DNA from: AC-32 sp035455445
Lineage (GTDB): Bacteria > Actinomycetota > Thermoleophilia > Gaiellales > Gaiellaceae
Assembly: GCA_035455445.1 (NCBI GenBank)
Contig: DATIFC010000191.1
Coordinates: 1 to 6,515, forward strand
Direction: 5' to 3'
Length of the DNA: 6,515 nt
The notes beneath the pieces were generated by a model. The model was not told the DNA's origin and searched no databases. It saw only the letters and a program-made list of their open reading frames with translations. The number at the start of each line of letters is the position of its first letter. Position 1 is the stretch's first letter. A program made the position numbers and the translations under genes. Positions 1 to 6,515 of the stretch are shown in pieces.

Positions 1-343
1 GCAGGCTCGCGTTGAAGTCGAAGTCGTCGAACCGCGTGGCCGAGAACGCGGTCGACCAGTTCTTCGTCGTCAGGGTGACGCCGTCCGCGTAGGAGAGGGC
101 GTCGGAGCTGTTCGTCTCGGCGCCGCCGCCGGAGGCGTCGCGCACGTCCCAGGCCCAGGCCGAGCGCACGCCGGGGAAGATCCGCTTGGTCGAGAGCCCG
201 CCGCCGCCCCCGGAGGCGAGCGACGAGAAGCCCGCCAGGGCGGCCGAGGTCGTGACGAACATCGCAGCCGCGGCGCCGACGACGGCGCCCCAGCGGACCG
301 GGCCGCGGAGGGTCGCGTCAGGCTGCCGGCGTCCGAGCCGCAT
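1..343 (-). CDS. Exported glycine-rich protein of the SipW locus, N-terminal part (cut by left edge)
   Basis: Only the first 114 codons are present. The minus-strand reading from ATG at 343 stays open to the window edge, beginning MRLGRRQPDATLRGPVRWG. A basic N-terminus is followed by a hydrophobic segment (about residues 17-37, with an Ala/Val-rich core and TTSAALAG), which reads as an export signal. Next come a five-glycine stretch (about 45-49) and a segment with TKRIFPG, WAWDVRDASGGG and a Phe/Asp-rich RFDDFDFN. The start is supported by a GAGG a few bases upstream (GAGGGACACG-ATG). The gene overlaps the end of the signal peptidase gene by 26 bp, so the two are almost certainly co-transcribed and probably translationally coupled. 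I do not recognise the mature domain. From the context I infer that it is exported and may be a second client of the adjacent peptidase. A cell-surface or matrix component is possible but not shown. Confidence 0.8.
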   Translation of the reverse strand, partial: MRLGRRQPDATLRGPVRWGAVVGAAAAMFVTTSAALAGFSSLASGGGGGLSTKRIFPGVRSAWAWDVRDASGGGAETNSSDALSYADGVTLTTKNWSTAFSATRFDDFDFNASL

Positions 344-920
344 CGTGTCCCTCGAGCGCGCCTTCGCCCGGGCGGCGCCAGATCTGGAGCACCACGAGCA
401 GGGCGAGCAGGAGCGGGGCGAGCAGAACCGTGAGCCCGTGCGCCAGCGGCGTGCGCAGCCAGAAGACCGCCCAGCCGAGCTTCGGCAGGACAGCGCGCAC
501 CTGCCACACGGTCGTGCCGTGCAACGTCGCGGTCCACGGGTCCGGGGCGTCGTTGGCGTCCCCCTTCGTCCGCACCGAGATCTCGCCGCCGCGCCGGGTC
601 ACCGCGATCACCCGGTGGGACTGGACGTGGTGGTCGCCGACCGGGATCCGGTAGCTGATCACCTGGCCGACCCGCACGGAAGCCACGGGCTCCGGCGTGA
701 CGACGACCATGTCGCCGGGAGCGAACGCGGGGCGCATGCTCCCCGAGAGCACGGTCACCGGCCGGTACCAGCCCGTGCGCGGGAGCAGGCCCAGCCCGAC
801 GAGCGCGACGATCGCCAGCAGGAGCGCGAGCTGCGCCCCGCCCGCCGCCAGCCGTCGGGGAACGCGGAGGAGCGCCTCCGGGGTGGAGGCGCTCCTCTCG
901 CTGGAGATCCCAGCGGGCAA
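318..920 (-). CDS. sipW: SipW-like ER-type signal peptidase I (family S26B)
   Basis: This is a membrane-bound serine protease that removes signal peptides from exported proteins. The 200-residue protein has a first membrane helix at about 30-46, then the SGSMRP box with the nucleophile Ser61. SHRV follows, with His102 where bacterial-type enzymes have the catalytic Lys, and then the TKGDAND box (Asp121, Asp124). A second hydrophobic helix lies at about 161-180, before a charged tail. The Ser/His pair is the hallmark of the archaeal/ER/SipW subgroup, which in Bacillus processes TasA-type proteins. A TasA-like gene ends 9 bp upstream, which fits the same pairing. The start must be the TTG at 920: an in-frame TAG three codons earlier (930-932) blocks any upstream start, and no ATG or GTG occurs before the first helix. 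No Shine-Dalgarno precedes the TTG, and a perfect 13-bp hairpin covers codons 8-18, so expression is probably low or coupled to the upstream gene. The family call is firm; the start is less so. Confidence 0.93.
   Translation of the reverse strand: MPAGISSERSASTPEALLRVPRRLAAGGAQLALLLAIVALVGLGLLPRTGWYRPVTVLSGSMRPAFAPGDMVVVTPEPVASVRVGQVISYRIPVGDHHVQSHRVIAVTRRGGEISVRTKGDANDAPDPWTATLHGTTVWQVRAVLPKLGWAVFWLRTPLAHGLTVLLAPLLLALLVVLQIWRRPGEGALEGHDAARTPAA
867..897 (-). repeat. Perfect 13-bp inverted repeat (hairpin) at the start of the signal peptidase gene
   Basis: Positions 867-879 (GAGGAGCGCCTCC) and 885-897 (GGAGGCGCTCCTC) are exact reverse complements separated by a 5-nt loop (880-884). In the minus-strand mRNA the hairpin begins 33 nt after the stop of the TasA-like gene and 23 nt inside the peptidase reading frame. 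No run of U follows it, so it does not look like a complete intrinsic terminator. It could partly terminate transcription, stabilise the 3' end of the upstream message, or limit peptidase translation. The repeat itself is seen directly; the function is inferred. Confidence 0.8.
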
Positions 921-929
921 GTGCGTGCG

Positions 930-1571
930 CTACCGGTTGGTCGCGGCGCGCTGCGTGCCGGTGAACGCGTACGTGAGCGTCGACGACTGGTTCTGGAACG
1001 TGTTGCCGGCGCCGCTCGGCAGCGTCAGCGTCACGCGCAGATGGTCGGTCGAGCCGGCCGTCAGCGCGCTCAGGTTCGAGAGCGCGAGGTTGCTGCCGAT
1101 CACGGCGCTCGAGGCGAGGACGCTCGAGGTCGTGCCGCCGCACGTGTACGTGTAGGGCGGGCCGGCCTCCGTCCACGCCTGCGAGCACTTGTCGATCACC
1201 ATCTGCAGGCCGTTGGTCGCGTCGGTGTCGAGCAGCGAGCTCGGCGACGCGGTGGTCGTGAGGGTGACCGAGGCGAGGTCGATCGAGCCCGAGTTGGTCA
1301 GGTCGACCGAGCGCTGGATCGTGTCGCCGGGCACCAGGCCGGACGCGCCGATGTTGAGGCGGTTCGTCGAGGCCCCGGTCGCGCCGAGCGAGATCGTGAC
1401 CGTGCCGGTCGCGATCGTGTGGCTCTGGGACGTCGTGCTCGTCCAGGTCGCGTAGGTGCCAAGACCGGCGATGCTGGCGGCTGCGCCGAGAACCGCGAGG
1501 GTCGCGAGGAGCTTCTTCGTCGTGGAGCTACCGGCGCCCAGCCTCGGGCGCCGCAGGGAAAACGAGGACAT
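930..1571 (-). CDS. TasA/camelysin-like exported protein with SipW-type signal
   Basis: This 213-residue protein is probably exported and possibly builds a surface fibre or matrix. It starts with a basic stretch, then a hydrophobic core (about 21-38) ending GLGTYATW. This resembles the GGTYA-(aromatic) end of signals cut by SipW, so cleavage after about Ala41 is likely. The mature part has the CalY/TasA-like pattern SGLVPGDTIQRSVDLTNSGS (77-96) followed by beta-rich, Ser/Thr-rich sequence. Two cysteines at about 129 and 144 could form a disulfide. The ATG at 1571 has a strong Shine-Dalgarno (AAGGAG, 7-nt spacer). The gene lies first in a compact locus with the SipW-like peptidase and another exported protein. 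In Bacillus, TasA forms biofilm fibres and camelysin is its relative; whether this protein polymerises cannot be read from sequence. The family match is good at the signal and the PGD/NSGS motif, and loose elsewhere. Confidence 0.85.
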   Translation of the reverse strand: MSSFSLRRPRLGAGSSTTKKLLATLAVLGAAASIAGLGTYATWTSTTSQSHTIATGTVTISLGATGASTNRLNIGASGLVPGDTIQRSVDLTNSGSIDLASVTLTTTASPSSLLDTDATNGLQMVIDKCSQAWTEAGPPYTYTCGGTTSSVLASSAVIGSNLALSNLSALTAGSTDHLRVTLTLPSGAGNTFQNQSSTLTYAFTGTQRAATNR

Positions 1572-1575
1572 GCCG

Positions 1576-1616
1576 GGTCTCCTTAAGGTCGTCGCAGGGG
1601 CTTGTGCAAGGCGACC
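1576..1616 (-). promoter_or_regulatory. Leader RNA with Shine-Dalgarno and possible sequestering stem, upstream of the TasA-like gene
   Basis: On the minus strand the Shine-Dalgarno AAGGAG (1584-1579) lies 7 nt before ATG 1571. The segment AAGGAGACC (1584-1576) can pair with GGUCGCCUU (1616-1608) with 8 of 9 matches, which would bury the Shine-Dalgarno. A competing stem, GUCGC (1615-1611) with GCGAC (1595-1591), uses the same upstream bases and would leave the Shine-Dalgarno free. A further complement, AGGGGC (1639-1634) with GCCCCU (1601-1596), sits further upstream. The Shine-Dalgarno is clear. The switch idea is an inference from base pairing, and no known riboswitch consensus was recognised. 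Confidence 0.35.
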
Positions 1617-1662
1617 ATCGGCTTCTGCGGGCCGCCCCTTTAGCGTGCGTCGGCCGCTCGCC

Positions 1663-2598
1663 CTAGCCGGTCTCGAGGGTGGCGAGCTCCAGCTCGCTCG
1701 CGCGCTCCAGCGCGGCGAGCGCGATCGCGAGATCCTGGATCGCGAGACCGGTCGAGTCGAAGGACGTGATCTCGTCGTCGGAGGCGCGCCCCGGCGCCGC
1801 GCCGGCCAGCACCGCGCCGAGCTCCGTCACGCGCTCGCGGGCGAGGGCGCCCGCCTCGACCGCATGCGCCAGCTCCCCGTTGTGGCTCGCCTGCTCCCAG
1901 TCGTCGCAGAAGACGCTTGTGCGGAGGAGCTCCTCGAGCGCGATCTCCGCCTTGCCCGGCCCGTCGGCGCCCATCAGGCTCACGTGCTGGCCCGGTCGCA
2001 GCGCGCCGGGCTCGAACAGCACCTCGTGGCCGGGCGTGACGGTCACGACTGCGTCGGCGCCGAGGGCCTCCTGCCGCGAGGCGGCCACGCGCCCTCCGAC
2101 CTCCTCGGCGGCCTCGCGCGCCCGAGCCTCGTCGACGTCCCAGAGCAGCACCTCGCGGCCCCGTGCGACGAACGTCCGTGCCGCGGCACGCCCGTTCACG
2201 CCCGCGCCGACGACGGCCGCGGGCCCGGCGGCTGCCCCGAGCGTCTCGGCGGCGAGCACCGCGGCCGCACCGGTGCGCAGGGCGGTCACGGCGCCGGCGT
2301 CGAAGACAGAGACGAGCGAGCCGTCGGAGGCGTCGGAGAGCAGCACGAGCCCGGCCACGGTCGGCAGCCCGCGCGACGGGTTGCCAGGGAACGACGTCAC
2401 CCACTTGAGCGCGGCGTGGCCGGCCCCGAGCGCGGGCATCGCGCGGAAGTCACCGGCGGGATAGGCCGGCACGTAGACCTTCGGCGGCATCGACCATTCC
2501 CCGCGCGCATACGCGACGAAGGCGTCCCTGACGGCCTCGACCGCCCGCTCGGGCGGCACGGCCGCCTCGACGTCGCGCGCTGCGAAGACCGGAGCCAT
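1663..2598 (-). CDS. Ornithine cyclodeaminase / mu-crystallin family NAD(P)-dependent oxidoreductase
   Basis: This cytosolic enzyme family acts on amino or imino acids with NAD(P): ornithine to proline with ammonia release, alanine dehydrogenation, or ketimine reduction. The 311 residues match the usual length. In order they show FRAMPAL (51-57), the family lysine Lys65 (KWVTSFPGN), RTGAAAVLAAETL from Arg108, the Rossmann loop GAGVNG (131-136) with an acidic strand end WDVDEA (153-158), GADGPGKAE with Asp212 (the position of the catalytic Asp in Pseudomonas ornithine cyclodeaminase), an acidic DDWEQ-SHNGEL segment, and the C-terminal FDSTGLAIQDLAIA motif. All key residues are present, so it should be active. 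The motifs do not settle the substrate. It stands alone on its strand and diverges from an ABC exporter across 35 bp. ATG 2598 has no Shine-Dalgarno, and a TAGGCT (2614-2609) suggests a leaderless or nearly leaderless transcript. The ABC pair gives no clear pathway link. Confidence 0.92.
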   Translation of the reverse strand: MAPVFAARDVEAAVPPERAVEAVRDAFVAYARGEWSMPPKVYVPAYPAGDFRAMPALGAGHAALKWVTSFPGNPSRGLPTVAGLVLLSDASDGSLVSVFDAGAVTALRTGAAAVLAAETLGAAAGPAAVVGAGVNGRAAARTFVARGREVLLWDVDEARAREAAEEVGGRVAASRQEALGADAVVTVTPGHEVLFEPGALRPGQHVSLMGADGPGKAEIALEELLRTSVFCDDWEQASHNGELAHAVEAGALARERVTELGAVLAGAAPGRASDDEITSFDSTGLAIQDLAIALAALERASELELATLETG

Positions 2599-2633
2599 CC
2601 GGGCGGGAAGCCTAGTCGCGGGATACTGGCGCG
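2599..2633. promoter_or_regulatory. Compact divergent promoter region with likely leaderless starts
   Basis: Only 35 bp separate two divergent start codons. On the plus strand GATACT (2622-2627) resembles a -10 box and ends 6 nt before ATG 2634, the spacing expected when transcription starts at the A of the ATG. On the minus strand TAGGCT (2614-2609) ends 10 nt before ATG 2598, giving a leader of only a few bases. Neither gene has a Shine-Dalgarno. No convincing -35 hexamer was seen on either strand, so the call rests on the -10-like boxes and their spacing. Confidence 0.4.
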
Positions 2634-3353
2634 ATGTCGGCTGAACCCGGGATCGTCGTCGAGGAGCTCGACGTCGCCCGCAGCGGCGTGGCCGTCCTGC
2701 ACGGCCTCTCGCTGACCGTCGCCCGGGGGCGGGTCACCGGGCTGCTCGGGCCCAACGGCAGCGGCAAGTCGACGCTGATGCGTTCGATCGTCGGCGTCCA
2801 GCGGGTGCGCGGCGGGTCGATCACGGTGCTCGGCAGCCCGGCGGGCTCCCCGCAGCTCCGCCGCCGCGTGGCATACGTGACGCAGGCCCCCTCGGTGTAC
2901 GGCGACCTCACGGTGCGCGAGAACCTGCGCTTCTTCGCCCGCGTGCTCGACGTGCCCGCCGCCCGGATCGCGCCCGCCCTCGAGACGGTCGACCTGCTGG
3001 AGCCGGCCGACCGCGTGGTCAACCGCCTCTCGGGCGGCCAGCGGGCCCGCGTCTCCCTGGCGAGCGCGCTCCTGGGCGACCCCGAGCTGCTCGTGCTCGA
3101 CGAGCCGACCGTGGGGCTCGACCCCCTGCTGCGCCGCGAGCTCTGGAACACGTTCCACGCGCTCGCCGGGGAGGAGCGGACGGTGCTCGTCTCGAGTCAT
3201 GTGATGGACGAGGCGGAGCGCTGCGACGAGCTCCTCCTCCTGCGCGAGGGGCGGCTGCTGGCGACGGGCGCGCCCGACGAGCTCCGCCGCCGGACGGGAG
3301 CGCGCGAGATAGACCAGGTCTTCCTGCGCCTGATCGAGGAGGGGGGCGCGTGA
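2634..3353 (+). CDS. ABC exporter ATP-binding protein
   Basis: This is the cytoplasmic ATPase that would power the permease encoded next to it. The 239 residues carry a complete nucleotide-binding domain: Walker A GPNGSGKST (39-47), Q-loop YVTQ (Gln84), signature LSGGQ (132-136), Walker B LLVLDE (152-157, Glu157), D-loop GLDP (161-164) and switch His189 (SSHVMDEAERCD). The C-terminal IDQVFLRLIEEG resembles the VFLRL end typical of the DrrA/CcmA-like ABC-2 exporter ATPases. The ATG at 2634 is chosen because the domain begins at once after it and a -10-like box lies 7 nt upstream. There is no Shine-Dalgarno, so the message may be leaderless. The stop overlaps the permease start (GTGA). The substrate is unknown; drug, lipid and polysaccharide exporters all share this architecture. 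Confidence 0.95.
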   Translation: MSAEPGIVVEELDVARSGVAVLHGLSLTVARGRVTGLLGPNGSGKSTLMRSIVGVQRVRGGSITVLGSPAGSPQLRRRVAYVTQAPSVYGDLTVRENLRFFARVLDVPAARIAPALETVDLLEPADRVVNRLSGGQRARVSLASALLGDPELLVLDEPTVGLDPLLRRELWNTFHALAGEERTVLVSSHVMDEAERCDELLLLREGRLLATGAPDELRRRTGAREIDQVFLRLIEEGGA

Positions 3354-4084
3354 GCCCTCGCGTCACAGGGGCCGTGGCGCTGCGCGTCCTCACCCAGCTG
3401 CGGCGCGACCCGCGCACGGTCGCGCTGCTGATCGGCGTGCCCTCGCTGCTGATCGTCCTGCTGCACGAGCTCTTCGCCGGCCGGGAGCTGGTCTTCCAGC
3501 ACGTCGGCGGCCCGCTGCTCGGCCTGTTCCCGTTCGTCTCGATGTTCGTCGTCACCTCGGTGACGATGCTCCGCGAGCGGACGACCGGCACGCTCGAGCG
3601 GCTGATGACGCTGCCGCTGGCGAAGCTCGACCTGCTCGCCGGGTACGGCGCCGCGTTCGCGGCCATGGCGGCCGTCCAGGCGAGCGTGGTCTCGGCGATC
3701 GCGTTCGCGTGGCTCGACCTCCAAACCGACGGCCCGGTCTGGGCGGTGGTGCTGCTCGCGATCGGCAACGCGGTGCTGGGGATGGCGCTCGGGCTCTTCG
3801 CCAGCGCCTTCGCCTCGACGGAGTTCCAGGCCGTGCAGTTCATGCCCGCCATCGTGCTCCCGCAGCTGCTGCTGTGCGGCCTCTTCGTCGCCCGCTCGGA
3901 GATGGCCGACTGGTTGCGCGTCGTCTCGGCCGCCCTGCCGCTCACCTACGCCTACGACGCGCTCGCGCACGCGATCGCGGACGAGTTCGACGCGCGCTTC
4001 GTCCTCGACGTCTGCGTCGTCCTCGGGGCGACGATGCTCGCGCTCCTGCTCGGCGCGCTCACCTTGCGGCGGCGGACGGCCTAG
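3350..4084 (+). CDS. ABC-2 type exporter permease
   Basis: This integral membrane protein should form the transport channel with the upstream ATPase, probably as a dimer. The 244 residues predict six helices at about 23-43, 56-76, 94-121, 129-153, 163-181 and 218-238. Between helices 2 and 3 lies the family signature RERTTGTLERLMTLP (75-89), seen in DrrB/NodJ-type permeases. LPLTYAYDALAHAI (196-209) before the last helix is also typical. The GTG start at 3350 overlaps the ATPase stop by 4 bp and has a GAGGAGG Shine-Dalgarno (3336-3342) within the end of that gene, so translation is coupled. Length and motifs are complete. The gene ends 58 bp before the convergent pntB gene. The cargo cannot be told from the sequence. 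Confidence 0.93.
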   Translation: MSPRVTGAVALRVLTQLRRDPRTVALLIGVPSLLIVLLHELFAGRELVFQHVGGPLLGLFPFVSMFVVTSVTMLRERTTGTLERLMTLPLAKLDLLAGYGAAFAAMAAVQASVVSAIAFAWLDLQTDGPVWAVVLLAIGNAVLGMALGLFASAFASTEFQAVQFMPAIVLPQLLLCGLFVARSEMADWLRVVSAALPLTYAYDALAHAIADEFDARFVLDVCVVLGATMLALLLGALTLRRRTA

Positions 4085-4087
4085 ACG

Positions 4088-4112
4088 GCCGCACCGGCAA
4101 CGCCGGCACGGC
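4088..4112 (+). terminator. Possible bidirectional hairpin terminator between convergent genes
   Basis: GCCG (4088-4091) and CGGC (4109-4112) flank a CCGGC/GCCGG stem (4094-4098 and 4102-4106) with a 3-nt loop; matching CA/CA pairs form a small internal loop. The hairpin starts 4 bp after the permease stop, in the 58-bp gap between convergent genes, where a terminator is expected. There is no T-run on either side, so it is not a standard intrinsic terminator. Position is the main support. Confidence 0.3.
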
Positions 4113-4142
4113 CTCCCTGGTCGGCACCGCCGAGTCGGCGCC

Positions 4143-5530
<1,388 letters not shown>

Positions 5531-5534
<4 letters not shown>

Positions 5535-5872
5535 TCGGCGCTCGTGCCGCCGTCGCTCCTCGCATCGGGCGCCTTCGCCGGCTCGCGCTTCTTGAACATC
5601 TCGAGCATCCGGTCGGTGACGACGAAGCCGCCGACGACGTTGGCGGAGCCGAGCACGACGCCGAGGAAGCCGACGACCCACTCGAAGGCGTCCTTGTGCG
5701 GCTGCGCGAGGACGATCATCGCGCCGACGAGGACGATCCCGTGGATCGCATTCGTGCCCGACATCAGGGGCGTGTGCAGGAGCGTCGGCACCTTCGAGAT
5801 CACCTCGAAGCCGAGGAAGATCGCGAGCACGAGAATCGTCAGCTCGAAGACGAGCAGCGTGTTGTGGCTCAC
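5531..5872 (-). CDS. pntAB: NAD(P) transhydrogenase subunit alpha-2 (membrane part)
   Basis: This small membrane subunit joins PntB to form the proton channel. The 113 residues predict three helices at about 5-24, 42-57 and 64-86. The diagnostic HTPLMSGTNAIHGI (33-46) links the first two, and the cytoplasmic DRMLEMFKKR (87-96) follows the third. E. coli alpha has an additional preceding helix; its absence is as in the three-subunit Thermus enzyme. His44 in the NAIHG motif occupies a site that is Ser in E. coli and matches the alpha-2 membrane histidine implicated in proton transfer in Thermus. The start is GTG at 5872, immediately before the first helix; there is no strong Shine-Dalgarno. The GTG overlaps the stop of a preceding 62-codon frame (GTGA), and the stop overlaps pntB (ATGA), so translational coupling is likely along the whole unit. 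Confidence 0.95.
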
Positions 5873-6057
5873 CGAACCACCGCCCCGACCGCGAGGCGCA
5901 GAGGCTCACGAGAAAACCCCATGCCCCCACCCATCAGGGTGGGGTGTGCTGTCCCGCCGCCCTCGGCGGAGACGCTAGCGACGCTCGGCGCGCGGGTCTG
6001 TGACGCGGGCGTGACGGATGTGTGTCGATCCGTCGACACGGGCCGCCGGGGCCTCAT
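5869..6057 (-). CDS. Possible 62-codon linking ORF between pntAA and pntAB
   Basis: The frame starts with an ATG that overlaps the pntAA stop (ATGA at 6057-6054) and ends with a TGA that overlaps the pntAB GTG (5872-5869), so it exactly bridges the gap. The product would be Pro/Ser/Thr/Arg-rich in the first half, then have a glycine patch (about 43-47, LMGGGMG). It has no membrane helix and no recognised domain. Third positions are only about 80 percent G or C by my hand count, visibly lower than in the neighbouring pnt genes, which argues against long selection as protein. It could be a small coupling peptide, a decayed PntA linker, or chance in GC-rich DNA over a structured spacer. The overlaps are seen directly; a real protein is uncertain. 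Confidence 0.25.
   Translation of the reverse strand: MRPRRPVSTDRHTSVTPASQTRAPSVASVSAEGGGTAHPTLMGGGMGFSREPLRLAVGAVVR
5925..6039 (-). other. Cluster of three tetraloop hairpins between pntAA and pntAB
   Basis: Three perfect stems with 4-nt loops lie within 115 nt: 6022-6028 with 6033-6039 (GTGTCGA/TCGACAC, 7 bp), 5954-5959 with 5964-5969 (CCGCCG/CGGCGG, 6 bp), and 5925-5932 with 5937-5944 (CCCCACCC/GGGTGGGG, 8 bp). In the minus-strand message the last one is followed by GGCATGGGG and then TTTT. An alternative pairing, ACCCCA with the later TGGGGT, would end directly at the T-run and look more like a terminator. Single hairpins of this size are common in GC-rich DNA. No known riboswitch or RNA family was recognised. 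A role in attenuation or message processing is possible. Confidence 0.35.
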
Positions 6058-6515
6058 GCGGGCACCTCCTGCTTACGCGAGACGCACGCGCCGGAGGTGA
6101 TCTCGTCCTCCCAGTCGAGCGTCAGCTGCCCCTCGGGCGCGAGGTGCAGCAGCAGCGCCGCCAGGTTGCGCGAGTACAGCTGGCTGGCGTGGAACGGCAT
6201 CGAGCTCGGCAGGTTCGTGAAGCCGACGATCGTGACGCCCTCGCGCACGGCCTCCTCGCCGGGCTCGGTCACCTCGCAGTTGCCGCCGGCCTCCGCCGCC
6301 AGGTCGACGATCACCGACCCGGGGCGCATCGCGCGCACCATGTCGGCGCCGACCAGCTTGGGGGCGGGACGCCCAGGGACGGCCGCGGTCGTCACGACGA
6401 TGTCGGCGGCTGCCACGCGGTCGGCGAGCAGCTCCTGCTGGCGGCGCTGCACGTCGGCGGAGACCTCCTTGGCGTAGGCCCCCGACCCGGCCTCCTCCTG
6501 CTGCACCTCGATCTG
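6054..6515 (-). CDS. pntAA: NAD(P) transhydrogenase subunit alpha-1 (NAD(H)-binding), C-terminal part (cut by right edge)
   Basis: The last 153 codons are present and the frame stays open to the window edge, so the start lies outside; the GTG near 6506 is internal. This is domain I of transhydrogenase, a soluble NAD(H)-binding unit related to alanine dehydrogenase. Motifs in order are EEAGSGAYAKEVS, ADIVVTTAAVPGRPAPKLV, MRPGSVIVDLAAEAGGNCE, GFTNLPSSMPFHASQLYSRNL, and a C-terminal LTLDWEDEITSGACV. These line up closely with the second half of E. coli PntA domain I. The protein ends a few residues after that domain (RKQEVPA), so the membrane part is a separate gene downstream, as in the split three-subunit enzymes. 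The stop overlaps the ATG of the small linking frame (ATGA). Confidence 0.96.
   Translation of the reverse strand, partial: QIEVQQEEAGSGAYAKEVSADVQRRQQELLADRVAAADIVVTTAAVPGRPAPKLVGADMVRAMRPGSVIVDLAAEAGGNCEVTEPGEEAVREGVTIVGFTNLPSSMPFHASQLYSRNLAALLLHLAPEGQLTLDWEDEITSGACVSRKQEVPA

Noticed and set aside
186..1586. Long plus-strand open frame opposite the SipW locus, and a similar minus-strand frame at 70-1188
   Set aside because: Both are low-complexity Arg/Ala/Pro-rich readings antisense to, or out of frame with, recognised genes, as is usual when GC content is extreme. No domain is visible.
1576..1655. c-di-GMP class I (GEMM) riboswitch before the TasA-like gene
   Set aside because: The leader contains CACGCTAAAGGGGC and CCGATGG, which recall parts of the motif. 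The core GGGACGCAAAGCC-type segment is missing and the expected helices do not form, so only a generic structured leader is claimed.
5925..5944. Standard intrinsic terminator after pntAA
   Set aside because: The 8-bp stem is followed by nine non-T bases before TTTT, and pntAB and pntB must still be transcribed. It was kept only as a possible attenuator.

Overview
The window is very GC-rich, and its genes use almost only G or C at third codon positions. It has SipW-type secretion genes, many 4-bp start/stop overlaps and apparently leaderless starts. Together these suggest a high-GC actinobacterium, perhaps of the Thermoleophilia type; that placement is an inference from composition and gene content, not from a marker gene. 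No tRNA, rRNA, CRISPR array or insertion sequence was seen. The longest gap without an assured gene is about 180 bp (5873-6053).

Region 1 (1-1571, minus strand) is a compact export locus read right to left. It encodes a TasA/camelysin-like secreted protein with a SipW-type signal, then an ER-type (Ser/His) signal peptidase of the SipW kind, then the N-terminal part of a second glycine-rich exported protein that runs off the left edge. The inferred logic is that the dedicated peptidase processes the one or two exported proteins beside it. The mRNA carries two possible control structures: a leader that can fold over the Shine-Dalgarno of the first gene, and a perfect 13-bp hairpin at the start of the peptidase gene, whose only usable start is a TTG with no Shine-Dalgarno.

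Region 2 (1663-2598, minus) is one ornithine cyclodeaminase / mu-crystallin family oxidoreductase. A 35-bp divergent gap separates it from region 3 (2634-4084, plus), a two-gene ABC-2 exporter: an ATPase followed by a six-helix permease with a GTGA overlap. Both divergent genes look leaderless or nearly so.

Region 3 converges on region 4 (4143-6515, minus), the three-subunit proton-translocating NAD(P) transhydrogenase: pntAA (C-terminal part only, cut by the right edge), pntAB and pntB. The subunit split and the position of the membrane histidine match the Thermus-type enzyme rather than the E. coli type. Between pntAA and pntAB lies a 180-bp interval holding three tetraloop hairpins and a 62-codon frame that joins its neighbours through ATGA and GTGA overlaps. 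This is either a small coupling gene or a structured spacer.
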